Assembly: GCA_033557675.1 (NCBI GenBank) | Contig: JAWQRM010000458.1 | Location: 1 to 22,510, forward strand | DNA length: 22,510 nt | From: Coptodactyla brooksi | Taxonomy: Eukaryota; Arthropoda; Insecta; Coleoptera; Scarabaeidae | Direction of reading: 5' to 3' | Shown here: positions 1 to 8,120 of the stretch, in pieces | Layout: every line of letters starts with the position of its first letter | How positions within the stretch are numbered: the stretch's first letter is position 1 | Translations under genes and position numbers: made by a program | Notes under the pieces: model-generated | Databases searched by the model: none | What the model was told of the DNA's origin: nothing | Seen by the model: only the letters and a program-made list of their open reading frames with translations

Positions 1-900
1 TATATATACAATACGCCGCATGCATATACTAACATGTATATATATATATATAGATATTAGTATTTGATAGTAAAAGAAAATTGGAGAAAAAGTAAAAAAA
101 AGTTGACCCCGTACGTGGTCTCGACCTGACTCGTGCCAGGCGACAAAACGCAGAGCGCGCGCCTTAAGCTACTTACCCAAACTAATTAATAATATCTAAG
201 TAAACTGTTAATTCATTTCGGTATATTAACCACGACAGACGACAATTGCAAAATTTATCCCACTATGTTCACGGATGCTCCTGAAATCCTTTCTTTAACG
301 TTTGATTGTTTTCGTCATAAACCGCGATTGTTCACGTTTTCCTCTGGCTGTGAAATAAAGGTGAAATTAAATTATTCGGTAGCTGGTTAGTCGCCGCGAG
401 CCCCGTACAAGTTCTCGTGAAGACCGTGGTAAACAAGCGGCGTGGATCCGGACAAAGGACCTGCGGTGCATGAAGCCCAACGGAACAAACGAGTACGCCG
501 AGTGGTTAAATAACAACCCTTTTGTCGGGTACCACCCTTGAGTCATTAGGGCCGAAGAGCGGTGGCTGTGCAGGGCATTGTTACGCGTAAACTATGCCAG
601 GAATTTTCATCTGGTTATATTTGCCTATTTCCCCCTGACTCCCCCACATATAGGGTTAATACAATTAAAGGACGATCCAGCCCACGTCCAGGACACGTCG
701 GGCAGTCCTTTAATTGTCCTCGAGTAAATTAATTAGGACGCTAAAAAGCCATCAAGTCCCTACTTCGTACAGAATTAATTGTAAAGGCTATTAGAATAAT
801 TTTATGTCTAAAATTGCTAATTTCGTGGAGTTGGTTTATTTATTTTTATATTTTCTCAAGGACAGGCACAATAAATACTAATTTGTTTCGTTTTGAGAGA
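1..900. other. Gene-free left flank
   Basis: No coding region can be supported. The stretch opens with a short degenerate TA-rich run (about 40-52). Positions 100-720 are more GC- and CpG-rich than the surroundings, as seen in promoters, 5' UTR exons or enhancers, but no TATA box, start site or exon can be fixed. One frame stays open from 383 to 538 with an internal ATG at 470. It is too short to call a gene. An inverted repeat at 661-717 is listed separately. Confidence 0.6.
661..717. repeat. 13-bp perfect inverted repeat with inner stem
   Basis: ACAATTAAAGGAC at 661-673 is the exact reverse complement of 705-717. The interior can pair again: GCCCACGT faces ACGTCGGGC with one bulge. A 57-nt transcript could therefore form one long hairpin with a small internal loop. 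This could be the ends of a small foldback element or a structured RNA. Nothing shows which. Confidence 0.65.
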
Positions 901-1150
901 ATTTTCTTACCTTCTATTTGATTTACTTTTGGTTGTTGCTTGACTTTGTTTCTTTTGGGTGATTGTCATCCTTCAGTGCTGTCTTAAGTTGGTAACTACT
1001 AGATCCTATTTTTCGTGTGCATAAGCAGATTTGTTTCCTTGTAAGTCCTCTTTACCACATCTGACACGTAAGTGATGGTTGGCTGTTGCTGTTGTAGAAT
1101 TTTCTTTATAGAGGAGCCTGTGTAAGTTGGATCTTTTCGAAGCCTTACGA
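901..1150 (+). mobile_element. Promoter-like dispersed repeat, copy A (inferred Penelope pseudo-LTR)
   Basis: This stretch matches 21129-21365 nearly end to end: the TTTTCTTACCTTCT start, the GTGCTGTCTTAAGTTGGTAAC block, the donor-like ACACGTAAGTG near 1063-1073 and the block GAGGAGCCTGTGTAAGTTGG. The TATA box of other copies is degenerate here (TGCATAAG at 1018). GTAAGTG at 1068 keeps the 50-nt spacing. No coding sequence accompanies it, so it is probably a solo, decayed copy. The family assignment rests on the array at 5222-6095, which fronts a Penelope-like coding region. Confidence 0.7.
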
Positions 1151-1576
1151 TAGCCAACTCGTATAGACAAATACCCAAGAATTTTTATACGTCTAGAGTA
1201 GTCATATTAGCTAGCTCATTGAGATCCTTTTCAGTGTCTGAAGAAATTGGTGTCATTGACTATTAGTGTAATTAGTTCTGATGTAAAAAAGTCATGTGTC
1301 GTATCAAGATTCAATATATCATTTATTAATTGTAAATTTCCTCTAAAAGCTAGACTTCCTCTGTATCGAACTTGAATTCCTGTTTTTCTATATTATGTTA
1401 TCTATTTCTATCCTCCAATGACCTTCATTGTCAATATTCAGCCCTACTTTTTCTGCTACGACTTCTGTTTGAACTTTCTGCATCCACTTTCCTCTTATGG
1501 GTAAGTATTCGGGACTCAGTTTTACTTAGGCCAAAATTTTCGGTTATTTTAAATTTTTCGGTTAATTTCTTTCTAA
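1151..1576. other. Gene-free AT-rich stretch
   Basis: Nothing can be supported here. Both strands are broken by stops. On the minus strand about 31 codons stay open near 1390-1490 (beginning MQKVQTEVV), which could be a decayed retroelement, but no family motif is visible. Confidence 0.5.
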
Positions 1577-1719
1577 AAGTTCCTTCCTCCGTCAAAGGCT
1601 TGGATATACGGTTGGCTGTTGCTGTTGTAGAATTTTTTTTTATGGAGGAGCCTGTGTAAGTGGGATCTTTTCAAAACCTTATGAAGGCTGGTAAAAGTTC
1701 ATCCTCCGTCAAAGGCTTA
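1577..1719 (+). repeat. Promoter-less copy B of the dispersed repeat inside a short direct duplication
   Basis: Positions 1610-1692 carry the downstream half of the promoter-like repeat: GTTGGCTGTTGCTGTTGTAG, then GAGGAGCCTGTGTAAGTGGG and a degenerate GAAGGCTGG. The TATA-containing half is missing. The piece is bracketed by a 26-bp direct repeat, at 1577-1602 and 1694-1719, which differs at one position. This looks like a local duplication flanking the insertion, or a truncated tandem unit. Confidence 0.65.
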
Positions 1720-1847
1720 GATCAGCCTTTCTCACGTGAACATATTCTATACTAAAATAAACTAAAACTTGGAGAATATTCATCATATCGTAAATTTGAA
1801 GTAATACTTTTATTCCTGACGTATACTCCATAAAGAAATACATAAAG

Positions 1848-2185
1848 TATAAGATAACACCAAATTGATATGTCCTTATTATGATACATATATCTTGTTA
1901 AGTGGGCAAGCAGATCTTCTTACTTTATCTTTTACGAAAAGTCGTATTATTTACTAAGATTGGAATGTTGCTTATCAGTAAGAGATTTCAATTGATAAAA
2001 TAAAAAATAAGTGATAAAGAAGTGACCATAATAAACAAGTTTTGATAAGTTTTAGTTTACCAAAGCCTCTCTTACAAGAAGCTCCAGTTACAGATAAATT
2101 TGGATAAGACCGAATTAAACTTTAATAATTACACAAGTCTTTAATAATTCGTTATTGTTTGCTTTGCAGATTTTCCAATTGAACA
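1848..2185 (+). promoter_or_regulatory. Candidate promoter, 5' UTR exon and 5' UTR intron of the secreted-protein gene
   Basis: The sequence just before the start codon ends a pyrimidine-rich tract with TTTGCTTTGCAG at 2158-2169, a good 3' splice site. Only 16 nt of leader then precede the ATG. This suggests that the gene begins with an untranslated exon further upstream. A matching donor could be the GTAAGA at 1978, giving a 192-bp intron. A TATAAG at 1848 could be the TATA box. The acceptor is fairly convincing; the donor and TATA box are guesses. Confidence 0.35.
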
Positions 2186-3297
2186 ATGAAGCAAATCATA
2201 AGCATCTTGGTTATGCTCCTCCTTCATCAGGCGCATTCTTATTCAAGTAAGGTCTTCACAAAAGGTTACAGTTTAAATATAGTTTAAATATACCCCATCC
2301 ATTAATTTCGCAGAATATGGCAGATCATGTAAAGACATTGGTTGTGGCACGAATGAGGAATGCGTCATGGCAGAAACTCCCTGTTCTTACTACACCAGGC
2401 AAGATGAATGCGGCATGTAAGGAATGATAAAAAACCTCCCTTATCGCATGCCTTTAATTTTTTATTAATTGCAGGTATCCCACTTGCAGAAAGGTTGGAA
2501 ACTCAGCTCCATCCTGCGCGACATACATTTGCCCACCTACCAAAAGGTGCATCCTCGATGGAGACACCCCGAAGTGTGTTGAAGATGCCAATGCCCATAC
2601 GCGTTAGTAAACACTTACCAACTTTTTTCTTTTCGAATTCCAACATCTTGTTATTCGTTTTGTCATTTCTGCAGCGGATAATCCCAAGGTCCATCAAACT
2701 TTGCAAACGTATGATACCAATTCAAATGGAGACGCACCATCTGCACCGCAACCAGCTTATCCTGTCATACCAAGTCATACCACCACAAGAAGGCCAGTGG
2801 TAAGACACCAAGGTGGTGGTGGTGGGGGCTATTCCGGTGGATCCGTAGGATCTGGTTACCCTGGAGGTTACTCTGGTGGTAGTCCAGGATCTGGGTATCC
2901 AAGCCAACAAGGAGGATATCAACAGCCTGGTTATCAACAACCAGGCTATAACCAAGGTATAGATTTTTAATGTTTTTAATTTTTTTTTGTATTCCTGTCC
3001 ATTTCCACAGGTGGTTATCGACAACCTGGATACCAAGGTGGTTACCAACAACCCGGTTACCAAGGAGGTTATCAACAACCAGGTTACCAAGGTGGTTATC
3101 AACAACCTGGTTACCAAGGAGGCTACCAACAACCTGGATACGGTCAGGGTGGATATGGTCAAAACCCTTACGGTCAAGGTCAGCAAAAACCTGCAAAGAG
3201 CGGTTCGAATCCTTTAATAGACACGTTGAAAGGGACCCTGACGAATTTCGGTACGAACCTCCTTAAGAACGCGTTATCCAACATTAAGCTAAATTAA
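2186..3297 (+). CDS. Secreted protein with ten-cysteine domain and GGYQQPGYQ repeats (five exons)
   Basis: Coding exons are 2186-2246, 2314-2416, 2475-2602, 2675-2956 and 3011-3297. They join in frame to 861 nt (286 residues), and all four introns (67, 58, 72 and 54 bp) are GT-AG. The start is the first ATG after the 2169 acceptor. Residues 1-18 form a signal peptide (basic start, leucine-rich core, AHS cleavage site). Residues 21-92 hold ten cysteines (26, 31, 37, 44, 53, 59, 69, 74, 80, 89), enough for five disulfides, with the motifs CPPTKRC and ECGMYPTC. A Pro/Thr linker follows to about 143. A Gly-rich stretch (144-176) leads into Gly/Tyr/Gln/Pro repeats (177-248). The last 30 residues (NPLIDTL to NIKLN) look like an amphipathic helix. 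The protein is therefore extracellular. Its composition recalls silk-like, adhesive, cuticular or salivary structural proteins of insects. I do not recognise the exact family, and the role is inference. Confidence 0.9.
2911..3141 (+). repeat. Coding tandem repeat, 9 residues (27 bp) per unit
   Basis: This encodes the GGYQQPGYQ array of the secreted protein. Exon 4 holds one and a half irregular units (GGYQQPGYQQPGY). Exon 5 holds five regular units, the first with Arg for Gln and the last ending in Gly. Intron 4 (2957-3010) cuts through the array inside a glycine codon. Units differ mainly at third codon positions (GGT/GGA, TAT/TAC, CCT/CCC/CCA). The protein repeat is therefore under constraint, or old, and not a very recent DNA expansion. 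Length variation between individuals is likely. Confidence 0.9.
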
Positions 3298-3376
3298 AAT
3301 TTTTTAATTTTCTTTCTGTTACAGGGCTATACTGTCTTATATTTATGTATGCCATGCACACGATAAACGGGTAAAA

Positions 3377-3438
3377 AATAAATTGTTTTTTTTTATAAAT
3401 TGTGACATTTATTGTTAATTTTATTAAATCCAAATAAA
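3377..3438 (+). terminator. Poly(A) signals of the secreted-protein gene
   Basis: Two AATAAA hexamers at 3377-3382 and 3433-3438 lie 80 to 140 nt past the stop codon, followed by T-rich sequence. A third AATAAA at 3679-3684, followed by a GT/T-rich tract, could end a longer 3' UTR. Which one is used cannot be decided from sequence. Confidence 0.6.
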
Positions 3439-3439
3439 A

Positions 3440-4377
3440 GACAACCGTTTTTAAGGTGATTGTTTTCGAAGAATAAGAAAAAAACGAGAAAGTAAGACTT
3501 AATTATTGTGTGGGTGCTGGTTACACTTGTACATAGTTTGCACTTTTCCTTTTGTGATTTTTTTTTCTTTACTGCTTCATAACAAGACAGAATAGCCTAT
3601 TCTTTTCTCTTTATTTTGAGTTTTAGCTGTACGTAACTAATATGCTGCGCTTTATGTAAATAACACTCGTTGTACGTTAATAAAGAATGTTAATTAAAAT
3701 GGTTTTTGGTTGCTGTTTATTTTTGTTATTAAGTTTGATTAATAAAAATAGGTGGTGGGCTTAGCAAGTCTACATTAAGAAGTGTCCTTTTAGAGAGGAC
3801 TACTTTGTTATAAATATACATTAGTTTATAATTTAAAACAAAATTCGAAAGTTACTGTGCATCAAAGAAAAGTATTATTTTTGAAAGATTCATGTTCAAC
3901 AGTATTGTACAAAAAGAAAGTAAATCATGTGATATGTTTTTGACAGAAGTACGTAGAGGCTCTGAAGACTACTGAGCATGTGCAGCCTGACGAAATGGTT
4001 CGAGACTGAATAGTAATTGGAATCAAAGGTTAAACCAGACAAGAAAGATTACTGCCACAATCAAACCTTGATCTAGAAAAAACAATACATTTTTGCAGAG
4101 CAACAGAAATCAGTAGAAGTCAGTCGAAAGCATTGCAGACAGAACAACAAATTTGCGCTGTTAAAAGGAAAGTAAACGATGGTAAAAGAAATGATTTAAG
4201 ATCTAGTTCTAAATATTGTGAATACAAAGAAAGTTCAACCAGCTCTCTGATAAGTATCTTTGATAGCGTTCGCTGTACAAGAAGCACTGTATTTCGCAGT
4301 TGGTAGTATCTCGATAAACACACACACAGTCAATAGTAGGTCGAGAATGCAGTAAACAATCAACACTAACCGTGACC
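3440..4377. other. Gene-free stretch after the secreted-protein gene
   Basis: AT-rich, with no supported coding region or recognisable repeat. It holds the third AATAAA (3679) and T-rich runs. The minus-strand open frame at 4120-4323 has no family features and lies in low-complexity composition. Confidence 0.5.
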
Positions 4378-4452
4378 CACCGAAAGGTGCTGAGGTAGCA
4401 GCTCGGTCACCTCAGCAATCTGGAAACACCTTAATACTGGTGTTTCCAGATT
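4378..4452. repeat. Three consecutive hairpins (possible structured RNA or element end)
   Basis: Three stem-loops follow one another almost without gaps. First, CACC/GGTG closes a GAAA loop (4378-4389). Second, GCTGAGGT pairs with ACCTCAGC around a 12-nt loop (4389-4416); the two share one base. Third, AATCTGGAAACACC pairs perfectly over 14 bp with GGTGTTTCCAGATT around an 8-nt loop (4417-4452). GTGAC (4372) could also pair with GTCAC (4406). I match it to no known RNA family. It lacks the CUGAUGA core of a hammerhead ribozyme and the features of a tRNA. Confidence 0.55.
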
Positions 4453-5221
4453 AATTCGGAAATTTTCTGTTAAAGAAAGAGAGAAGAAAACAATACAATC
4501 TTGTCGAATTTAACATTATCCGGGATTCAATCCGTACAGAAAACCCGGAATGACAGCGAATTTATGGGGGGCATTCGTTCTGGTGCGGTGCTACGGCTGC
4601 AGGCGCAGTTCGTGAGCAGTTTTTCAAAGAAGGACCGGAAACGTGGGCCGAGCTCCACGTGCGGTTACCTTCATGTCATAATTCTAGCTAGTGCCCTGCC
4701 AGTCCGATCTGCGCGCGAAGTTAGCCGCAATACTGCTCGCATAAATCACACACAAATGTTACCAACTTTACACCCATATCGCTACACCGAAGCAACTGGC
4801 ACCCCTTCGTCTTGGCAAAAAAATAACGTATCATCAATATTTCTCCCTTTTCCTGGTGAACTCGTGTAAGGGGGGCTCGCGACCGTGTGCAGGAACTACT
4901 TTATGTCCCGTCAAAATAATGTACTGCGCGCTGTCGTCGTTGGATAGATTTAGAATCGAATTATGGAATCCTGCCATTCCTATCAACTATTCTCCCAGTT
5001 GCTTTATGTGGAGCGATATGTTCATCTTGACGCGTGACATTCGTTATGGTAATTTCTTATTCGATTGCGAATTGCATGCAGAGTTGATACCGTGGAGGGT
5101 TGGCGATAGTCAACCGTCCTAAAAGTTTCCATTCGAAGCGTTGCAATTTAAAGTTGGAATTACTCGCCAGTCCCCACAATTGTGTACCGCAGGTCCATTC
5201 AATTCAATTCAATTATTTAGC
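4453..5221. other. Gene-free stretch, partly CpG-rich
   Basis: Positions 4530-4740 are GC- and CpG-rich (CTGCAGGCGCAG, GATCTGCGCGCG) and may be regulatory. The open frames at 4501-4869 and 4856-5122 show no domain, no credible start context and no intron structure, so I do not call them genes. AATTC is repeated three times near 5199-5213. Confidence 0.45.
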
Positions 5222-5610
5222 GAATTGCGTACAATCCTGCGAGAGGGATTAAAATGCCTTAATGTTATTTTCTGTAATGTTACAAATTCGTATTGAAATA
5301 TTCCTAATTTCCAAATTAGCCACCATCAACAGGATATTTTTAAAGTATTCCAAAGCTTTCCTTTGGATAATTGTCACCCTTCAGTTCTGTCTTAGGTTGT
5401 TTATTTAATTTTCTTTATAGAGGAGCCTGTGTAAGTGGGATCTTTTCAAAATCTTGGAAAGGCTGGTCGAATGGCATGTTTGCGGATAACCAGCTGCATT
5501 GCTGCGAGTTTGGGACGTTTCGCCGTTTGGTTTTGGACCAGTTTATGTTTTAATTTTGTCACCCCTCAGTGCTGTCTTAGGTTGGTAATTTCTACATCCT
5601 GTTTTTCGTG

Positions 5611-5668
5611 TATATAAGCAGATTTTCTTCCCTCGTAAATCCTCCTTAGCACGACTGACACGTAAGTG
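5611..5668 (+). promoter_or_regulatory. TATA box plus downstream splice-donor module (array copy 2)
   Basis: TATATAAG at 5611-5618 is followed 51 nt later by GTAAGTG at 5662. The same pair, 49 to 51 nt apart, occurs at 5895/5946, 18583/18633, 21233/21282 and 21727/21778, and at 1018/1068 with a degenerate box. Conservation of both sites and their spacing in diverged copies argues for a working core promoter with a short leader and possible donor. Transcription has not been shown. Confidence 0.6.
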
Positions 5669-5894
5669 TATAGTTAAGTTGATGTTGTAGAATTTTCTTT
5701 ATGGAGGAGCCTGTGTAAGTGGGATCTTTACAAAATCTTGGGAAGGCTGGTCGAATCGCATGTTTCCAGGTAACCAGCTGCATTGCTTCGAGTTTGGGAC
5801 GTTTTGTCCTTTGGGTTTGGACCAGTCTATGTTTTAATTTTGTCACCCCTTAGTGCTGTCTTAGGTTGGTAACTTCTACATCCTGTTTTTCGTG

Positions 5895-5952
5895 TATAAA
5901 AGCAGATTTTCTTCCCTCGTAAATCCTCTGTACCACGTCTGACACGTAAGTG
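5895..5952 (+). promoter_or_regulatory. TATA box plus downstream splice-donor module (array copy 3, next to the coding region)
   Basis: TATAAAAG at 5895-5902 and GTAAGTG at 5946-5952, 51 nt apart, form the copy nearest the Penelope-like coding region. A pyrimidine tract ending in TTTTTTTTAATTATAG at about 6149-6164 could be the matching 3' splice site just ahead of the first coding-like residues. That would give a 5' UTR intron of about 220 bp. The intron is inference. Confidence 0.5.
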
Positions 5953-6128
5953 TATGGTTAGACGTTGATGTTGAAGAATTGTCTTTATAGAGGAGCCTGT
6001 GCAAGTGGGATCTTTTCAAAATCTTGGAAAGGCTGGTCAAATCGGATATTTGGGAATAACCAGCTACACTTTCGTCGGATTCATCTGTAAAGATCCTCAA
6101 TTACAACGAAGAAAATTTCTCTTGTTCC

Positions 6129-7935
6129 TTGACGATTAATTTAATGTTTTTTTTTAATTATAGTTGCAAGCATATAATGCAACTTATGGATTCGAACTGC
6201 AAGAGAATAAAACTTAAATATCACACATCAAAAATTCTTTTGAGATTCTGTGACCCTACAGATATACTGATTGAATTTGATAGTAAAGTCAACTCTAATT
6301 ACAATAAAGAGTTTAAATTAACAAAAATGGAAATATGAAAAAGTTCTCAACTCTAACCCCTTGGGAATCCAACAATAAGTTGTTTCAGAATAATGATTTG
6401 TGAAGTGGTTTGTGAAGCTCACTGACGCGGATTTCCCCACAGATATAAGAAACTTTTTCTCTTTAGGTGGTAAATTTGGCATTAACGTCAAACTTAACAA
6501 AATTAATATATGTAATATTTTGGATGATATACAAGGTTTACTTAATGTGATACCAGACATAGACAAAGATGTGGTCAGAGGTAATGCTACGTACATCATA
6601 AGATAGGGATGCTTGGTCCGAGGTTACTAACAAAATACATGAATTATTAAACGATAGTAATATTTATGTTAATGAAAGAAAGAAAAAAAAGCTTACTTGT
6701 TATAATGGTGTTGTTCCCAAGCTACATGGGTTGTCCAAAAGAAGGCACTCCACTCAAACCCATAGTGTCTTGCACGGGTTCATCATTTTATAAGGCGACT
6801 GCTTTCTCTACCTATGCTAATTATAGCATTCTCGATTCCTCTTCATTTGCGGAAATATACTAGAACTTACCAGATAGCAGCTGACCACGTCTTGGTGTCG
6901 TTCGACGTTGTATCCTTGTTCACCAATATTCCCCTGGAATATTCCCCTTTTCGATCACAATTATTTTGTTTATAATGATGTTTTTTTATAAACAAACTTT
7001 CTGTACAGCGATGGGATATTCGTTGAGTCCTATATTGGTCAATATAACCTTGGATTACCTTCTGAGAAAGGTATTACCACTTTTCCTCGATTAACCTGGT
7101 TTTCTTCAGAAAATATGTTGATGATATCGTGCTAACTTTGCCACCAGATGATATAGAAGGTACATATTCAATCAATTCCCACTCAGCCCTCTGTAGAAGA
7201 GCAAATCCGGGAACGTAGATTGCGATGGTACAAAATACTCTGGCGAACACCACCCCCCATTGGAAGATCCAAAAAGCAGCGCCAAAGAAAACGTGGCTAA
7301 AGCACGTGGAAGAGGATCTACGAAGTCAGCACAGCAAATCCAGCGGCACCTACAGACATAATAATAATTTGCTAGTAACAGCAATTGGTATGAAAAACCA
7401 ACAAATTTGGGAAGATATCTAAGTTCTTTTCTAACCATTCTATCAATCAAAAACTTAATACAGCCTTAGAGATGTTCCATAATAAAAATCTTCATACATT
7501 ATTTAACATTTTCCTTAATAATAGTTATCCCCCACATCTACTCCGTAAATGAATATACAATAGTCCCATAAATAGGGTTATTACTGATATTGCTGCTCCT
7601 CATCAGGAAATGTTCCAAGCTTAAAAATAGCCCACTATAACTTGGAAAGAGTTGGGATCTATGATGTTAAGAGTAGTTTATTGTATTAATTGTTAAGATT
7701 GTGACTCTAACTGTGTGGGTCAAACCAAAGGCCTGATTATCTCAACACGCCATAAATAATAAGCATATATTCAATTTCAGTGGTCAAAATTTTATATAAG
7801 AAAAATAATTTACTCGAAAGACTGTTTTTTGAGATGATTGGCATCCAGTTCAGCCCTAATACAGTTTAATCTACGTTCGGATGTCAGCTATTTAAGTAAC
7901 AGTTATAGTTATTTGTTAAATTTACATAATAATAT
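6129..7935 (+). pseudogene. Penelope-like element: reverse transcriptase plus GIY-YIG endonuclease, frameshifted
   Basis: The coding order of an endonuclease-bearing Penelope-like element survives across several frames. In order: a thumb-like N-terminal stretch (6400-6600, with LGGKFGI); LLNDSNIYV before 6680; PKLHGL (6716) followed after a frameshift by EGTPLKPIVSC; FDVVSLFTNIP (6901-6933, catalytic Asp); QTFCTAMGYSLSPIL (6979-7040); the catalytic YVDD (7114-7125) followed by IVLTLPPDDIE; and WYEKPTNLGRYL near 7390-7420. Then comes a GIY-YIG-type segment, VVYCINC, stop, DCDSNCVGQTKG (7673-7735), and a C-terminal LRSDVSYLSNSYSYLL (7871-7918). Frameshifts, stops and internal deletions, plus a foreign insert at 7183-7345, make it non-functional. 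Family: Penelope-like, from motif order. Clade not determined. Confidence 0.88.
7183..7345 (+). mobile_element. Fragment of a non-LTR retrotransposon C-terminus nested in the Penelope-like relic
   Basis: Between the YVDD region and the resumed Penelope-like reading at about 7357 lies unrelated coding sequence. VEEQIRERRLRWYK (7193-7234) is followed in another frame by APKKTWLKHVEEDLR (7279-7323). This is the arrangement seen at the C-terminus of many non-LTR (LINE) reverse transcriptases: an RLRW block, then a Gly/Arg/Pro-rich stretch, then K-x-W-x-x-x-V-E-x-D-L. The roughly 30 Penelope residues expected here are missing, so the fragment arrived with a deletion. No target-site duplication could be identified by eye. 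Confidence 0.65.
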
Positions 7936-7959
7936 GTGTGGACCAACGCGAAGACGGGT

Positions 7960-8120
7960 GGGGATGGCTACGCGGGCACGCGACCAACCAGATAGCAAGG
8001 GGAGTGGCCAACAGGCTGTTTGAGCAGTTGAACAGACCCATTCAAGCGTTTGATTGGCCGTTCGAGCTGTGCCCATGCCCTCTGCCGTCGGGTTGGTCGC
8101 GGGCACGCGTGGTCACGCCC
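7960..8120. mobile_element. 161-bp GC-rich foldback (MITE-like) element
   Basis: The outer 30 nt of the left end (7960-7989) match the reverse complement of the right end (8091-8120) at 24 of 30 positions, with CGACCAACC intact at the inner edge. Pairing continues weakly for about 18 nt further in. The element is far more GC- and CpG-rich than its flanks and abuts the 3' end of the Penelope-like relic. It encodes nothing credible, and the overlapping open frames on both strands reflect its composition. The superfamily is unknown. Confidence 0.6.

Larger units (their letters stand above)
5222..6095 (+). mobile_element. Tandem array of the promoter-like repeat (inferred Penelope pseudo-LTRs)
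   Basis: About three head-to-tail copies with a period of 283 to 287 bp. The block AGGAGCCTGT recurs at 5421, 5704 and 5991. Positions 5222-5400 match 21523-21700 closely. The first copy lacks the TATA half, while the second and third keep it (TATATAAG at 5611, TATAAAAG at 5895). The array points the same way as the Penelope-like coding region that starts within about 50 bp of its end. Penelope-like elements are known to carry long, often tandem, terminal repeats holding promoter and intron, and this fits. The alternative is an unrelated repeat that happened to land there. Confidence 0.7.

Noticed and set aside
383..541. Open stretch of 52 codons with an internal ATG at 470
   Set aside because: It has no homology I can recognise, no clear start context, and is short enough to be chance in CpG-rich sequence.
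3190..3215. GGTTCGAATCC resembling a tRNA T-loop
   Set aside because: It lies within exon 5 coding sequence, and no acceptor stem, D-arm or anticodon arm can be built around it.
2408..3266. Several open frames overlapping the secreted-protein gene on both strands
   Set aside because: They are shadows of the spliced exons. The 27-bp coding repeat keeps all other frames open as well, giving long repetitive peptides on the minus strand.
4501..5122. Two consecutive open frames of 122 and 88 codons
   Set aside because: The first starts on TTG; neither shows a domain, signal peptide or splice sites.
7595..7615. CTGATGAG on the minus strand as a hammerhead ribozyme core, expected in some Penelope-like elements
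   Set aside because: No matching GAAA core or three-stem arrangement could be built around it, and it falls in the coding region. No hammerhead was found in the repeat copies either.
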